From JAGPCK01 sp041675505 (GTDB taxonomy: Bacteria; Bacteroidota; Bacteroidia; UKL13-3), in the NCBI GenBank assembly GCA_041675505.1, contig JBAYTR010000015.1, positions 29,122-93,121 on the forward strand: a stretch of DNA of 64,000 bases, written 5' to 3'. The number at the start of each line of letters is the position of its first letter. Within the stretch, counting starts at the first letter, position 1. The translations under genes and the position numbers were made by a program. Under the pieces are notes generated by a model. That model saw only the letters and a program-made list of their open reading frames with translations, made no database searches and was not told where the DNA came from. This document shows positions 10,166 through 20,100 of this stretch, piece by piece.

Positions 10166-10190
10166 AACACTTACGTTCCGTAGGTGTTTT
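10165..10190 (+). promoter_or_regulatory. Hairpin of the riboswitch expression platform
   Basis: AACACTTACG (10166-10175) pairs with CGTAGGTGTT (10179-10188) through a 3-base loop, with one G-T pair, and ends in TTTT. It begins directly after the aptamer, so it may be a terminator-like element or the partner of an alternative fold. Confidence 0.5.
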
Positions 10191-10272
10191 CCATCTGAAC
10201 AAAAGGGGGTTTAATTCACGCGGCTGTCAGCCCGGGCAGTTGCAATGTTTTAGCCTTTAATGTTTTAGTTTT

Positions 10273-12663
10273 ATGCGTTCTTATGTTATCTTTTTTCTTC
10301 TGCTGTTTTTTGCCGGCAGAAATGTTCACGCGCAATTTGTTTTGAGTGGTACAGTTCAACACAGTGCAAACAGCCAACCGCTGACAGATGCGACTGTGGT
10401 GCTTTCCTCGCCAGGCAAAACCGCACAAAGCACACTTACGGATGTGCAGGGAAAATTTTCTCTTAGTGTTGCTGAAACAGGAAGGTATGTACTCAACATT
10501 ACTTATGTGGGATACAAAACCTTGTCAGACACCATTGAGTTGACACAAAGCATGCAAAAAAACTACCGACTGGAATGGGCAGCATTGCTCAGTGACGCAG
10601 TGATTGTAAGTGGTATTCGTGCTAAAGACAAGTCAGCAACAACGTTCACCAACCTCAACAGGGAGCAGTTGAATGAACGGAATTTCGGGCAGGATATGCC
10701 GGTATTGCTCGTGCTCACCCCCTCAACCGTTGTTAACTCAGATGCAGGAGCAGGCGTGGGTTACACGGGCATCACCATTCGGGGGGTTGACCAAACCCGC
10801 ATCAACGTTACCATCAACGGTATTCCGTTAAACGATGCTGAATCGCAGGGATTATTTTGGGTAAACACACCCGACTTTGCCTCATCAGTAGAACAGGTGC
10901 AGATACAACGTGGTGTGGGTACCAGTACCAATGGTGCAGCCGCATTCGGCAGTAGCATCAACATGCAAACCACGGCCCTGCACCCTAAAGCATATGCTGA
11001 ATATGCTACCGCAGCGGGCTCTTTCAACACATTTAAAAACACCGTGAGATTTGGTACGGGTTGGTTAAACGGAGGCTGGACCATTGACGGAAGATTATCC
11101 AAAATTACTTCCGATGGTTTTATTGACCGGGCTTCTTCTGATTTAAAATCGTATTATCTCTCAGCAGGACGTTATACCGAAAAAAGTATTCTGCGACTGG
11201 TTTCATTCAGCGGTGCAGAGAAAACCTATCAGGCGTGGAACGGAATTGCGGAAGATGTGCTTGACACCAACCGCACCTACAATGAGTTCACTTACAAAAA
11301 CCAAACAGATAACTACCAACAGGATCATTACCAGTTGTTGTACAGCTATCAGCTGAGCAAAAAAACCACCTTGAACACGGCATTGCACTACACTTACGGA
11401 CGTGGGTATTATGAAGAATACAAGCAGGGCGAAAGTTTTGCAGATTACCATTTACAGGATGTAATAATAGGTACCGACACCATTACGACAACCGATTTGG
11501 TTCGCAGGCGCTGGTTGGACAATGATTTTTACGGAGCTACTTTTTCTGTTACACATGAGCCCGATAACAAAAGCACATTTATTGCAGGAGGCGGGGCAAG
11601 TTATTATGAAGGGCGACACTTTGGTGAAGTCATTTGGTCGCAGTTTGCTTCCAACAGTTTTATAGGTGATAAGTATTACCGTAACAATGCGTATAAAACG
11701 GATGCAAATATCTATGCCAAATACAACCGTGAATTAGGCAAAAAATGGAACGCATTTGCTGATTTGCAATACCGTTATGTTGATTATTCGTTCTTGGGGT
11801 ATGACCAGAATCTGAATAACGTTCAACAGAATGCACGCTTCAATTTCTTTAATCCGAAGGCCGGGATAGTATATTCAATAAGTGATTCCAGTAATGTATA
11901 TTTAACACTAGCCGTTTCTAACAAAGAGCCCAACCGCAATGATTTTGTGAACTCAACTCCATCCAGCAGACCGGAGTCTGAACAACTGCAGAACATAGAG
12001 CTGGGCTGGAGAAAAAACTGGCAGCGAGCATCATTACAGGTTAATTATTATTTGATGTATTATCGCAATCAGCTTATTCTTTCAGGAAAGATAAATGATG
12101 TAGGCGCGTATACCCGTTTGAATGTACCTGAGAGTTATCGTACCGGTATAGAGTTGAGCGCTTCAGTAAACGTGACTAAAAAAATTCAGTGGAGCGGAAA
12201 CCTGACTTTGAGTGAAAACAAAATTTTGTCCTTTACAGAGTATGTGGATGATTACGATTGGGGAGGGCAGTGGAGTACCAAGTACAGAAATACTTCCCTG
12301 GCATTTTCGCCAGCTATGATTGCTGCCTCACAATGGAGATTTTTACCGCTTAAAAATGCGACTATAGACGTAATTAGTAAATACGTTTCAAGGCAGTACA
12401 TGGACAATACGGAGAACAAGGACAGAAGTCTGGATGCTTTTTTGGTAAATGATTTACGTTTCTCGTACACACTTAAAACAAAAAAATCAGGTTGGTTCAG
12501 GCAACTGAATGCAGGTGTATTGATTAACAATGTACTGGGCGAAAAGTATGAACCCAATGGGTACACTTACAGTGGCATAAGCGGAGGTGTAAGGAGTGAT
12601 TACAATTATTATTACCCGCAGGCAGGCCGAAATTTCCTGATGCAACTCACGTTTGCTTTTTAA
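10273..12663 (+). CDS. TonB-dependent receptor, predicted thiamine or thiamine-precursor uptake
   Basis: The 796-residue protein has a signal peptide (MRSYVIFFLLLFFAGRNVHAQ), a carboxypeptidase-like regulatory domain (about 22-108), a plug domain (about 120-235, with GVGYTGITIRGVDQTR and NGIPLNDAESQG) and a 22-strand-type barrel that ends in the aromatic QLTFAF. Such receptors import large or scarce ligands across the outer membrane using TonB energy. A TPP riboswitch precedes it by about 110 bases; riboswitch-controlled outer-membrane receptors in Bacteroidota have been predicted to carry thiamine compounds. No inner-membrane partner is next to it. The gene abuts the comF-like gene end with no spacer. 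Function is family knowledge; substrate is inference from the riboswitch. Confidence 0.9.
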   Translation: MRSYVIFFLLLFFAGRNVHAQFVLSGTVQHSANSQPLTDATVVLSSPGKTAQSTLTDVQGKFSLSVAETGRYVLNITYVGYKTLSDTIELTQSMQKNYRLEWAALLSDAVIVSGIRAKDKSATTFTNLNREQLNERNFGQDMPVLLVLTPSTVVNSDAGAGVGYTGITIRGVDQTRINVTINGIPLNDAESQGLFWVNTPDFASSVEQVQIQRGVGTSTNGAAAFGSSINMQTTALHPKAYAEYATAAGSFNTFKNTVRFGTGWLNGGWTIDGRLSKITSDGFIDRASSDLKSYYLSAGRYTEKSILRLVSFSGAEKTYQAWNGIAEDVLDTNRTYNEFTYKNQTDNYQQDHYQLLYSYQLSKKTTLNTALHYTYGRGYYEEYKQGESFADYHLQDVIIGTDTITTTDLVRRRWLDNDFYGATFSVTHEPDNKSTFIAGGGASYYEGRHFGEVIWSQFASNSFIGDKYYRNNAYKTDANIYAKYNRELGKKWNAFADLQYRYVDYSFLGYDQNLNNVQQNARFNFFNPKAGIVYSISDSSNVYLTLAVSNKEPNRNDFVNSTPSSRPESEQLQNIELGWRKNWQRASLQVNYYLMYYRNQLILSGKINDVGAYTRLNVPESYRTGIELSASVNVTKKIQWSGNLTLSENKILSFTEYVDDYDWGGQWSTKYRNTSLAFSPAMIAASQWRFLPLKNATIDVISKYVSRQYMDNTENKDRSLDAFLVNDLRFSYTLKTKKSGWFRQLNAGVLINNVLGEKYEPNGYTYSGISGGVRSDYNYYYPQAGRNFLMQLTFAF

Positions 12664-13344
12664 CTACAAGGCTGCAGCTATAGTAACCACACTTACGCTG
12701 CAGCCTGTTTTATCCAACAATAATTGCGCACAGGATTCCAGTGTGGAGCCGGTGGTTACCACATCATCCACCAGCAACACATGTTTGTTACGTAATTGCT
12801 CAGGCTGTTCTACAGTAAATACTTCCTGCATATTTATAAATCGGGCAAAGCGCGATTTACGCGTTTGAGAAGAGGTGGCTGTAACCCGAAGTAAATTGGA
12901 GTGAGCAATTTCTTTATTTAATCCGTTACCCAAACCTTTTGCAAACAGTAAACTCTGGTTATATCCGCGTTGCCTTTCTCTGCTGATGTGAAGAGGAACA
13001 GGAATAATTACATCAACCGATTGAAACAATTCTGATTGATTAAGCTGTTGTGCATACAACTCACCCATGTATGTACCCAGCTCAGTAGCGTTTTGATATT
13101 TGATGGCGTGTAAAATATGTTGTGTTCGTCCTCCCTTTCTGAACTGCAGAAATGCAGCGGCACCTTGCAGGTTTACGCGACCCCAGAATAATTTATAAAC
13201 CGGATTATCACTCCAAAGGTGGTAATTGGTATGCGGAAGATGGTAATGACATACAGTACACAAAAGCGATTCAGCCTGTAGCAGAGGTGTTTTGCAACCG
13301 GCACATATGCGGGGATAAAACAGGTCAAGTAATGAGTTAATCAT
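12664..13344 (-). CDS. ComF-family phosphoribosyltransferase-like protein
   Basis: The start is set at the ATG at 13342-13344, which gives the usual ComF beginning INSLLDLFYPRICAGC; the longer reading adds 15 residues of unlike sequence. The 226-residue protein has a four-cysteine zinc ribbon (C14, C17, C29, C32) and a PRTase type I fold with the PRPP loop VLLVDDVVTTGST near residue 192. ComF/GntX proteins act in DNA uptake in competent bacteria, though their chemistry is unclear. It converges on the receptor gene with zero spacing, so the two transcripts may interfere. Confidence 0.88.
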   Translation of the reverse strand: MINSLLDLFYPRICAGCKTPLLQAESLLCTVCHYHLPHTNYHLWSDNPVYKLFWGRVNLQGAAAFLQFRKGGRTQHILHAIKYQNATELGTYMGELYAQQLNQSELFQSVDVIIPVPLHISRERQRGYNQSLLFAKGLGNGLNKEIAHSNLLRVTATSSQTRKSRFARFINMQEVFTVEQPEQLRNKHVLLVDDVVTTGSTLESCAQLLLDKTGCSVSVVTIAAAL

Positions 13345-13400
13345 AGTAAGCAGATACTCAAAAATAATAGAGTGCATTTTACTATGCAAATAATTCTGAC

Positions 13401-14501
13401 TTAATTAATGCTTCGTCCAACTCTGAAATCAATAAAGTTGGCTACGTGGCCATGTGCTTTCAGATTAAAACCGGTAAACCAACGGGAGTTAATTTTATAC
13501 AAGAGGCTATAACGTTGGTACAATAATGTATTGTAGCCGGAGGGGTTGTATACATACCACCCCATATGCTGACTAAACAGAAACCTCCCCATCAGAAATT
13601 CATGACCTAAAAGTATACCTGCCCGATGAAAGTGGTTGGGGTTGCTACCACTTCTGCGAAGTCTTTCCTGTAGGGCATAATCAAAGGTCCACTCAGCACC
13701 TGCACGCAGGCTGTTCAGCAAACCAATTTGTTTACCGGCTGAAAGTTGCAACCCACCTATAAAATACCGGTTTTTTTCACCCGGCAAAATACTTTTAGAA
13801 GAGCCATACACTTCTCCTCTGAAATTGAGCTTGTCACTGCTTTCATTGTTTCGAACGGGCCAGGTAGGCAAAGAAGGTTTTTCAAGATAATAATGGAAAC
13901 CACCTGCAACTGTCGGGTAGTTGAGCCCTTTGTTAGGTTCCTTAACTCCTCCGTTAGAAATGTGGTTGTATTGAGCACTCATATTGAACCAGAGCCTGTC
14001 GCTTGTGCGTATATGAAAACCTGTTCCCAGGGCCAGGTATCCTCCAACTGGCATACTGTATGATTGATTAGCAGGGTTACTCAGCGCATCATACGGATGG
14101 GTAAGGTAAGAAAGTCCTAATGCACCCTTTACTGTGAAATGAATGCTCCGGTTAATTTTAAAAACAGGCTCCAGGTAAGGAGCAGCAGTTACTGATTTTC
14201 CTACAATACTATTATCGTAATCAAAGTAAGAAAAAATAAGCCCCACATGCGGAAAACAATGGCACTGATCCCATGTTTTTTGGGAAATAAGTCGTTTGCT
14301 TAGGTTAACTTCTATGCCCGAAGGATAAGAATTGGCCAGATTACTTACGTCCCGTGAATGAGCGAAAATAAATCCGTAGTGGGCCTTTATCCCTGCATGA
14401 GAAAGCGATGAACCCTTGTTGGAAGAGGAGTCTTCCTGTGCTTTGGCCCAATTAAATATGCCCGATAGAAGGCTTATTAAACACACAAAATGAAGTTTCA
14501 T
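13401..14501 (-). CDS. Acyloxyacyl hydrolase, PagL-like lipid A deacylase
   Basis: The 366-residue product has a signal peptide (ending WAKAQ) and a barrel with the PagL active-site pattern H180-I-S-N-G-G followed by KEPNKGLN. In PagL a His/Ser pair removes the 3-O-acyl chain of lipid A in the outer membrane. The third catalytic residue, a Glu about 12 positions after the Ser, is not evident at that spacing, where N194 is found. The protein is about twice the length of Pseudomonas PagL, and its C-terminal half carries a further set of strands (GGLQLSAGK, AGAEWTFDYAL), as in other Bacteroidota members. It stands alone between comF and an oppositely oriented gene. Confidence 0.75.
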   Translation of the reverse strand: MKLHFVCLISLLSGIFNWAKAQEDSSSNKGSSLSHAGIKAHYGFIFAHSRDVSNLANSYPSGIEVNLSKRLISQKTWDQCHCFPHVGLIFSYFDYDNSIVGKSVTAAPYLEPVFKINRSIHFTVKGALGLSYLTHPYDALSNPANQSYSMPVGGYLALGTGFHIRTSDRLWFNMSAQYNHISNGGVKEPNKGLNYPTVAGGFHYYLEKPSLPTWPVRNNESSDKLNFRGEVYGSSKSILPGEKNRYFIGGLQLSAGKQIGLLNSLRAGAEWTFDYALQERLRRSGSNPNHFHRAGILLGHEFLMGRFLFSQHMGWYVYNPSGYNTLLYQRYSLLYKINSRWFTGFNLKAHGHVANFIDFRVGRSIN

Positions 14502-14575
14502 GCTTTATCCTAAAACAAAAACGTTAGCTTACAGTTTATAAGTAGCACAATTTAGTAAAACGGCACTTATTTTAT

Positions 14576-15496
14576 ATGAATACTCCTTTATGGCTTCGCA
14601 GATTTTTCCTTGCAGCAGGTATATACAATATACTGCTGGGGGGAGGAATGTTGTTTAGTCCGCAGATTTTTTTAAATTTTTTCAGTCACTCCATAGATGA
14701 ACACACGTTTATATTTCAATTGTTAGGCGGAGTGGTGGCATTGTTTGGTGCGGGATATGTTATTGCCTCTTCCAACCCTTATAAACACTGGCCCCTGGTG
14801 CTACTTGGTTTACTGAGTAAGTTGTTGGTGCCATTGGTTTTTCTTTTTGACAAAGTGAGCCTGATAGAATTCAGCAATGCAGGTTACATAATGATTTTTG
14901 ATGATATCGTCTGGATCATTCCTTTCATTATCTCGCTGTATGAAACCTACCGTCTGGCAACGCTAAACGAAGAATGGACCTTACAAGCCGATGAGGAAGT
15001 TTTGGAGAACATGTATACCCAAACAGGGGAAAGTATAGCGGTTTTATCCTTTCGTTCACCTGTACTTTTAGTTTTTCTTCGACATGTCGGATGCCCCTTC
15101 TGTCGCGAAACACTCAGCATAATCAAGGAAAGCAAACAGCGTATAGAACAACGAGGCACCCGTATAGTACTTGTGAGCATGAATGAGCCCAAAGCAATTG
15201 ATGCCCTTTTGGAATCGAATAACCTTGTGGATTTGGAATACGTTAGTGATACTGACCGCATGTGGTACAAACTTTTCGGTCTGCAAAAAGGCAGTTTGAA
15301 CCAGATTGCGGGTATAAGCTTGTGGTGGAAATTCTTTTCAGCTGTAGTATTAAAGCGGCACGGCATCGGGTGGACAGAAGGAGACGCCTTTCAGTTGCCG
15401 GGTGCTTTTCTGGTGCACAAAGGCAGGGTAATAAAACAACACATCAGCAACAACGCAGCAGATCATCCTGATTTCACAGGACTTTCAAGAGCATAG
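14576..15496 (+). CDS. Membrane-anchored thioredoxin-fold (AhpC/TSA_2, SelL-like) protein
   Basis: The 306-residue protein has two parts. Residues 1-125 hold four hydrophobic helices (about 8-30, 45-65, 72-92, 104-123). Residues 140-306 form a peroxiredoxin-like domain of the AhpC-TSA_2/SelL type with a C173-P-F-C176 redox centre in RHVGCPFCRETL and the late signature FQLPGAFLVHKGRV. In relatives the first of these cysteines can be selenocysteine; here both are TGC/TGT. This suggests a membrane-tethered thiol oxidoreductase, partner unknown. The two parts read through without a stop, so it is a true fusion. The gene ends 71 bases before the giant T9SS protein. Confidence 0.8.
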   Translation: MNTPLWLRRFFLAAGIYNILLGGGMLFSPQIFLNFFSHSIDEHTFIFQLLGGVVALFGAGYVIASSNPYKHWPLVLLGLLSKLLVPLVFLFDKVSLIEFSNAGYIMIFDDIVWIIPFIISLYETYRLATLNEEWTLQADEEVLENMYTQTGESIAVLSFRSPVLLVFLRHVGCPFCRETLSIIKESKQRIEQRGTRIVLVSMNEPKAIDALLESNNLVDLEYVSDTDRMWYKLFGLQKGSLNQIAGISLWWKFFSAVVLKRHGIGWTEGDAFQLPGAFLVHKGRVIKQHISNNAADHPDFTGLSRA

Positions 15497-15567
15497 TTTT
15501 TTCGCCAAACGCTTGTTTATTTCAAAAATCTTCCTAATTTTACTTTATGTAAAACTTGGAGGTCACT

Positions 15568-18500
15568 ATGAAAAGAACATTACTTCTAACCTGCCTTTTA
15601 ATTCTTTCTACCTTTGCTGTTAGAGCTTCGCACATCGCGGGTAGCGACATGGAGTTTCAGTGTTTAGGCAAAGACACGTTCAAAGTCGTTTATCGCATAT
15701 ATAGAGATTGCCGGGGAGTTCCTTTAGGTAATTTTCTTCCAATTACGCTTAATACTGTGGGATGTACTCCAAATAGAATGGCAACAACAAATCTGGTGAA
15801 AGACTCTGTCGTTAAGTTAAGGTACTTGTGTGATGACAAAACAACAATTTGTGAAGGAGGTAGTTTCCAATTCGGTATCGAAGAACATATTTTCTCCGGT
15901 ATTATAATTCTTTCACAGCTTTTTCCCGGAGGTTTAGACTCCAATTGTTGTCGGGTAAAAGCAACCTGGACCGACTGTTGTCGCAATGGTGCTATTAATA
16001 ATATAGTCAACCCGGGTACCACAGGTTTTATGATTGATGGAGAAATTAATAGATGTATAAAACCCTGCAACAGTTCTCCTACTTTTACCAATAAACCTGT
16101 CGCAGTAATCTGCACAGGTGTCCCATTTTGCATGAACATGGGTGTGGTAGATAACATTGACAGAGACTCCATTTCATATGAACCTACCACACCATTAAAT
16201 TCAAATGGCCAACCGGTTCAATTTATCCCACCCTATTCTGCCAACATGCCGACTCAAGTTTTGGGAGGCAATGCTAGTCTGCCTTATCCTGCAGGGTTTC
16301 ATGTAGACTCTGTAACAGGAAATATTTGTTTTACTCCTACAGCCACACTGATGACATTTGTTTTGGCTGTAAAAGTTATTGAGTGGAGGAAAATAGACGG
16401 GGTATATGTGAAAATCGGAGAAACCAGACGTGATATGCAGATGTTTGCATATCAGTGCCCGGCAAATGCATCGCCAAAAATCGAAGTGAACGGAAGTACC
16501 ACAGGACCTTGGTCGTTCCAAGCGTGTGTAGGTGAAGCTTTATGCCTAAGCATTCGAGCTTTGGATACTGACACAGGACCAGCAAAGTATGACTCTACCC
16601 GTTTGAGTTGGAACCGAGGCATTCCAACGGCATCATTTACTAATTCAAATACACCTAACTTTCAAATTCGTTGGGATGAGGCACAATTCTGCTGGACTCC
16701 GGGTGATCAGCATGTAAGTTCACTACCCTATTATTTTATTTTAAAAGCAGAAGATGATAATTGCGAAGTGCCGGCAACAACTCAGCGACCAATATCTATT
16801 TTCGTTCGCCCACGCCCATTAGGTAACAGAACCTACCAGAAAATATCTTGTAGTAAATATTCGCTGAATGTTCAACTAACAAATACGCAAAATGTAGACA
16901 GTACTAAGGTTACTTATGAGTGGCGAGTCGCTAATGCAGGTAACGGGACATTTAGCTTGTTAACCTCAACAATGTACACCACCAAATATGCTGAGCACAC
17001 TTTTACTAACGGAGGCTACTTTGTTATACGTGCACGTTTGGTAGCACCTCCCTGCACTACCTTTTATTTCGATACAGTTTATGTGGATACCCCAGTAAAA
17101 GCCATCGCACAGCCCGATACTTTTGTGTGTGCCGGAAAATCTGTACAATTATCAGCGTATGCTACAAACGGTGATTCACCCTACAAATATAAATGGACAC
17201 CGGCCGGAGGTAATGACTCCTCGCTTCAATATTCTTTTTTACCCACAGGTAATACCGTATGTGTGTTTGAAGTGACGGATTCAATAGGGTGTAAAGCTTA
17301 TGATACCGTTAATGTGGAAATGAAAGCCTTGCCAAATGTTAATCTGGGGCCCGACAGACGAATCTGTTTTAAAGACAGTATTTTATTTGATGGGGGAGAT
17401 AACAATGGTGCTGGCCTCATTCGTTTTACGTGGAGTTCACCAAGGGGAACGGCTAACGAACGAATGATTTACGCGCCTGATTCAGGGCAATACGCTGTTG
17501 AGGTAACCGATAGTTTTAACTGTGTAAATGCCGATACAGCTTTATTATTTATCAATAGGGAAGTAAAAGCACAAGCAGGTCCCGATGATACCTTATGTAT
17601 TTATGATACGGATACACTCAGAGGTTCAGGTGGTGAAACATACGAGTGGCACGAGGTAAGTAATCCTTCAGTAATTCTTTCTAATCAAGCCCTACTGCCA
17701 TTAAACCTTTTGCAGGTTGGAGTTAAGGCATATGTACTTAAAGTGGGTGTTACTTACAACGGAGTTACCTGTTATGATTACGATACAGTTTTTATTACCA
17801 CTCGGCCACTACCGGTTATTACATTCTCCAACAGAAATGTCAAATTCTGTCTTACTGATTCATGGTTAAACCCGGGAACAAAAACAGGAGTTCAACCGGT
17901 TTCAAATACAGCAACAGGAGATTACGGGTACTGGACCATTAGTGATGCGACAAAACAAAACTGTTTCGAAAAAGACAGCACCAAACAGGAATTTGGCTGG
18001 GTGAAGCTAAATTGTTTAGGTGTTAACCAAGCACCCAATCCTCCATCATGGAAATTGGTATATGTATTCCGCGACCGTTTTGGTTGCATCAATAGCGATT
18101 CTGTTGATGTGGTAATATTGCCTTTGCCAATAGTGTGGGCAGGTATTGATCGGGTGGAATGTGGTAACAAAGACTCTATTGCTATTATTCCGTACCCTAA
18201 TTTTGGTGTAGGAAGCGAGTGGTTGTCACCACCTTCACCTAACACTAATGTTCCTAACCCGGTTTTAGAGTACCTGCCATTAACTCGTAAGCACACGTAT
18301 TATCCAAGCAGAGCGCAGCAGAACCATTACGATACCCTCGTGTATAAAGGAACCGATAATAATGGTTGTGAAAACACAGATACAGCCATAATCTACATTA
18401 AGCCTGTACCTGAAGTTGACGCGGGTAAGTTATCTGCGGTTTGTCATTTTGATAATCCGGTTAACTTGAATACCGTAGCAGGAGCAACACCATCGGGTGG

Positions 18501-20031
18501 GATGTGGAATGCTGAAATTCTTTCGCCTCCGGTTACAGGATTGGATACCAATGGAATTTTTGACCCATCAAAGGCAACACGATTAGGAAAAGGCTTGCCC
18601 AATATTCTGAAGTATACTTTCACCAACACATACAACTGCACTGCTGCTGATACCGTTCATCTGGTAGTTTACCCGCTTCCTGCAACCCGATTGACTGCTC
18701 CTGACTCAGCTGTTTGTGAAAACCATGCTCCCGTTGCATTTAACGGTACCCCTAAAGGAGTGGGAGGAGTGTATTACCTTAATGATAAAAATTTAGGGCC
18801 GGCACAGCCATTTTTTGAGTTTGACCCCAACAAACAGAACAATCCGAATGTGTTGGAAGGAATAAATTGGGTGAAGTATTATTATACCGATGTGAACGGT
18901 TGTAAAAAAGCGGATTCACTCAGAATACGTGTTCAGTTGATGCCTGATGTAACATTGATTTCGCCACCCGGAGCATTGTGTGAAGGAGATACATTCACTC
19001 TTCGAGGAACCATGAGTAAAACAAATTCATTCAGATGGTCAACATCAGGAGATGGTAAATTCACCGGACAGTTTTCTAATATTACGGATTCAACTTCAAC
19101 AGACAGTGTTGTCAATTACACACCCGGAGCAAATGATATTTTCAATCAAGGCTGCTTCGTGAGATTGATATCAACCGACAATGGTATATGCCCCGCTGAT
19201 GTAGAACAAAAGCCGATAAAAATTGAGGTTAAGCCTTCAGGAGACTTTACTGCTATTCAGGAAGGGTGCGAGCCTTTTACTACTTTCTTTGACGGGGCGT
19301 TCACCGGCTATCAATACATTCGGTGGAATTTCGGAGACCTAACTTCACCTTTGGTGGGGGATGAAGATCCTGTTCATACCTACGTGAAGAAGGGCTTGTA
19401 TGACGTATCGGTTTATCTTCGTTCTCCTGCCGGATGTGAACAAACCATCACTAAACCACAGTTTATAAAAGTGAACCCAACACCGGTAGCCTATTTTGAA
19501 CCCGATAAAAAGAAATCGACTATTGCACTGCCTCGTTTCACGTTCTTTAACAAGAGTACGAATTATACAGAGAAAGACAGTGTAACCCTGATGTGGAATT
19601 TTGGAGACCCCAAGTCGGATGTAGATACTTCAGGTACAAACAATCCAACCTACACCTATGAGCCGTCTATTGGTAAATACATAGTTACATTGAACGTAAC
19701 TACAAATAAAGGTTGCACTTCTGATTACTCAGATACCTTGCTTTTGGAACCTGATATTACTGTATTTGCTCCCAATGCTTTCAGGCCACAAAGTGCTCAG
19801 GACCGTAACCAGAAGTTTTACATTGTGGTTGACGGAGCAATGACCTATCACTTGGATATATTTAACCGTTGGGGAGAATTGGTGTTCAGCTCTGATGATC
19901 CGGAAGAAGGCTGGGACGGCCGTTATCAGAATATCAACAGCCAGCAAGATGTTTACGTGTGGCAGGTGAATGTAACCAGCTACAGCGGAAGGCCGTATAA
20001 ATATTCCGGAACAGTTACCCTGATCAGATAA
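15568..20031 (+). CDS. Giant T9SS cargo protein with gliding-motility-associated C-terminal domain
   Basis: The start is the ATG at 15568, preceded at 15558-15562 by a GGAGG ribosome site with five bases spacing; an in-frame TTG at 15556 lies before that site. The 1,487-residue protein has a signal peptide (MKRTLLLTCLLILSTFAVRA), then a Cys-rich N-terminal region (many CC pairs to about 200), a long run of Ig-like or PKD-like repeats, two clear PKD domains near 1240 and 1340 (WNFGD in both), and the final gliding-associated module (APNAFRP...LDIFNRWGELVF...GWDGRYQ...YVWQV) that sends proteins through the type IX system as a type B tail. Likely an adhesin-like surface protein. A strong terminator follows. 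Confidence 0.92.
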   Translation: MKRTLLLTCLLILSTFAVRASHIAGSDMEFQCLGKDTFKVVYRIYRDCRGVPLGNFLPITLNTVGCTPNRMATTNLVKDSVVKLRYLCDDKTTICEGGSFQFGIEEHIFSGIIILSQLFPGGLDSNCCRVKATWTDCCRNGAINNIVNPGTTGFMIDGEINRCIKPCNSSPTFTNKPVAVICTGVPFCMNMGVVDNIDRDSISYEPTTPLNSNGQPVQFIPPYSANMPTQVLGGNASLPYPAGFHVDSVTGNICFTPTATLMTFVLAVKVIEWRKIDGVYVKIGETRRDMQMFAYQCPANASPKIEVNGSTTGPWSFQACVGEALCLSIRALDTDTGPAKYDSTRLSWNRGIPTASFTNSNTPNFQIRWDEAQFCWTPGDQHVSSLPYYFILKAEDDNCEVPATTQRPISIFVRPRPLGNRTYQKISCSKYSLNVQLTNTQNVDSTKVTYEWRVANAGNGTFSLLTSTMYTTKYAEHTFTNGGYFVIRARLVAPPCTTFYFDTVYVDTPVKAIAQPDTFVCAGKSVQLSAYATNGDSPYKYKWTPAGGNDSSLQYSFLPTGNTVCVFEVTDSIGCKAYDTVNVEMKALPNVNLGPDRRICFKDSILFDGGDNNGAGLIRFTWSSPRGTANERMIYAPDSGQYAVEVTDSFNCVNADTALLFINREVKAQAGPDDTLCIYDTDTLRGSGGETYEWHEVSNPSVILSNQALLPLNLLQVGVKAYVLKVGVTYNGVTCYDYDTVFITTRPLPVITFSNRNVKFCLTDSWLNPGTKTGVQPVSNTATGDYGYWTISDATKQNCFEKDSTKQEFGWVKLNCLGVNQAPNPPSWKLVYVFRDRFGCINSDSVDVVILPLPIVWAGIDRVECGNKDSIAIIPYPNFGVGSEWLSPPSPNTNVPNPVLEYLPLTRKHTYYPSRAQQNHYDTLVYKGTDNNGCENTDTAIIYIKPVPEVDAGKLSAVCHFDNPVNLNTVAGATPSGGMWNAEILSPPVTGLDTNGIFDPSKATRLGKGLPNILKYTFTNTYNCTAADTVHLVVYPLPATRLTAPDSAVCENHAPVAFNGTPKGVGGVYYLNDKNLGPAQPFFEFDPNKQNNPNVLEGINWVKYYYTDVNGCKKADSLRIRVQLMPDVTLISPPGALCEGDTFTLRGTMSKTNSFRWSTSGDGKFTGQFSNITDSTSTDSVVNYTPGANDIFNQGCFVRLISTDNGICPADVEQKPIKIEVKPSGDFTAIQEGCEPFTTFFDGAFTGYQYIRWNFGDLTSPLVGDEDPVHTYVKKGLYDVSVYLRSPAGCEQTITKPQFIKVNPTPVAYFEPDKKKSTIALPRFTFFNKSTNYTEKDSVTLMWNFGDPKSDVDTSGTNNPTYTYEPSIGKYIVTLNVTTNKGCTSDYSDTLLLEPDITVFAPNAFRPQSAQDRNQKFYIVVDGAMTYHLDIFNRWGELVFSSDDPEEGWDGRYQNINSQQDVYVWQVNVTSYSGRPYKYSGTVTLIR

Positions 20032-20054
20032 AATAATGTACGTGTAATAAGTGA

Positions 20055-20090
20055 ATAAGACGAGGTAATTTATCTCGTCTTATTTTTTTA
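20055..20090 (+). terminator. Intrinsic terminator after the giant T9SS gene
   Basis: ATAAGACGAG (20055-20064) pairs perfectly with CTCGTCTTAT (20074-20083) through a nine-base loop and is followed by a run of seven T. Confidence 0.9.
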
Positions 20091-20100
20091 TACTTGAAGC

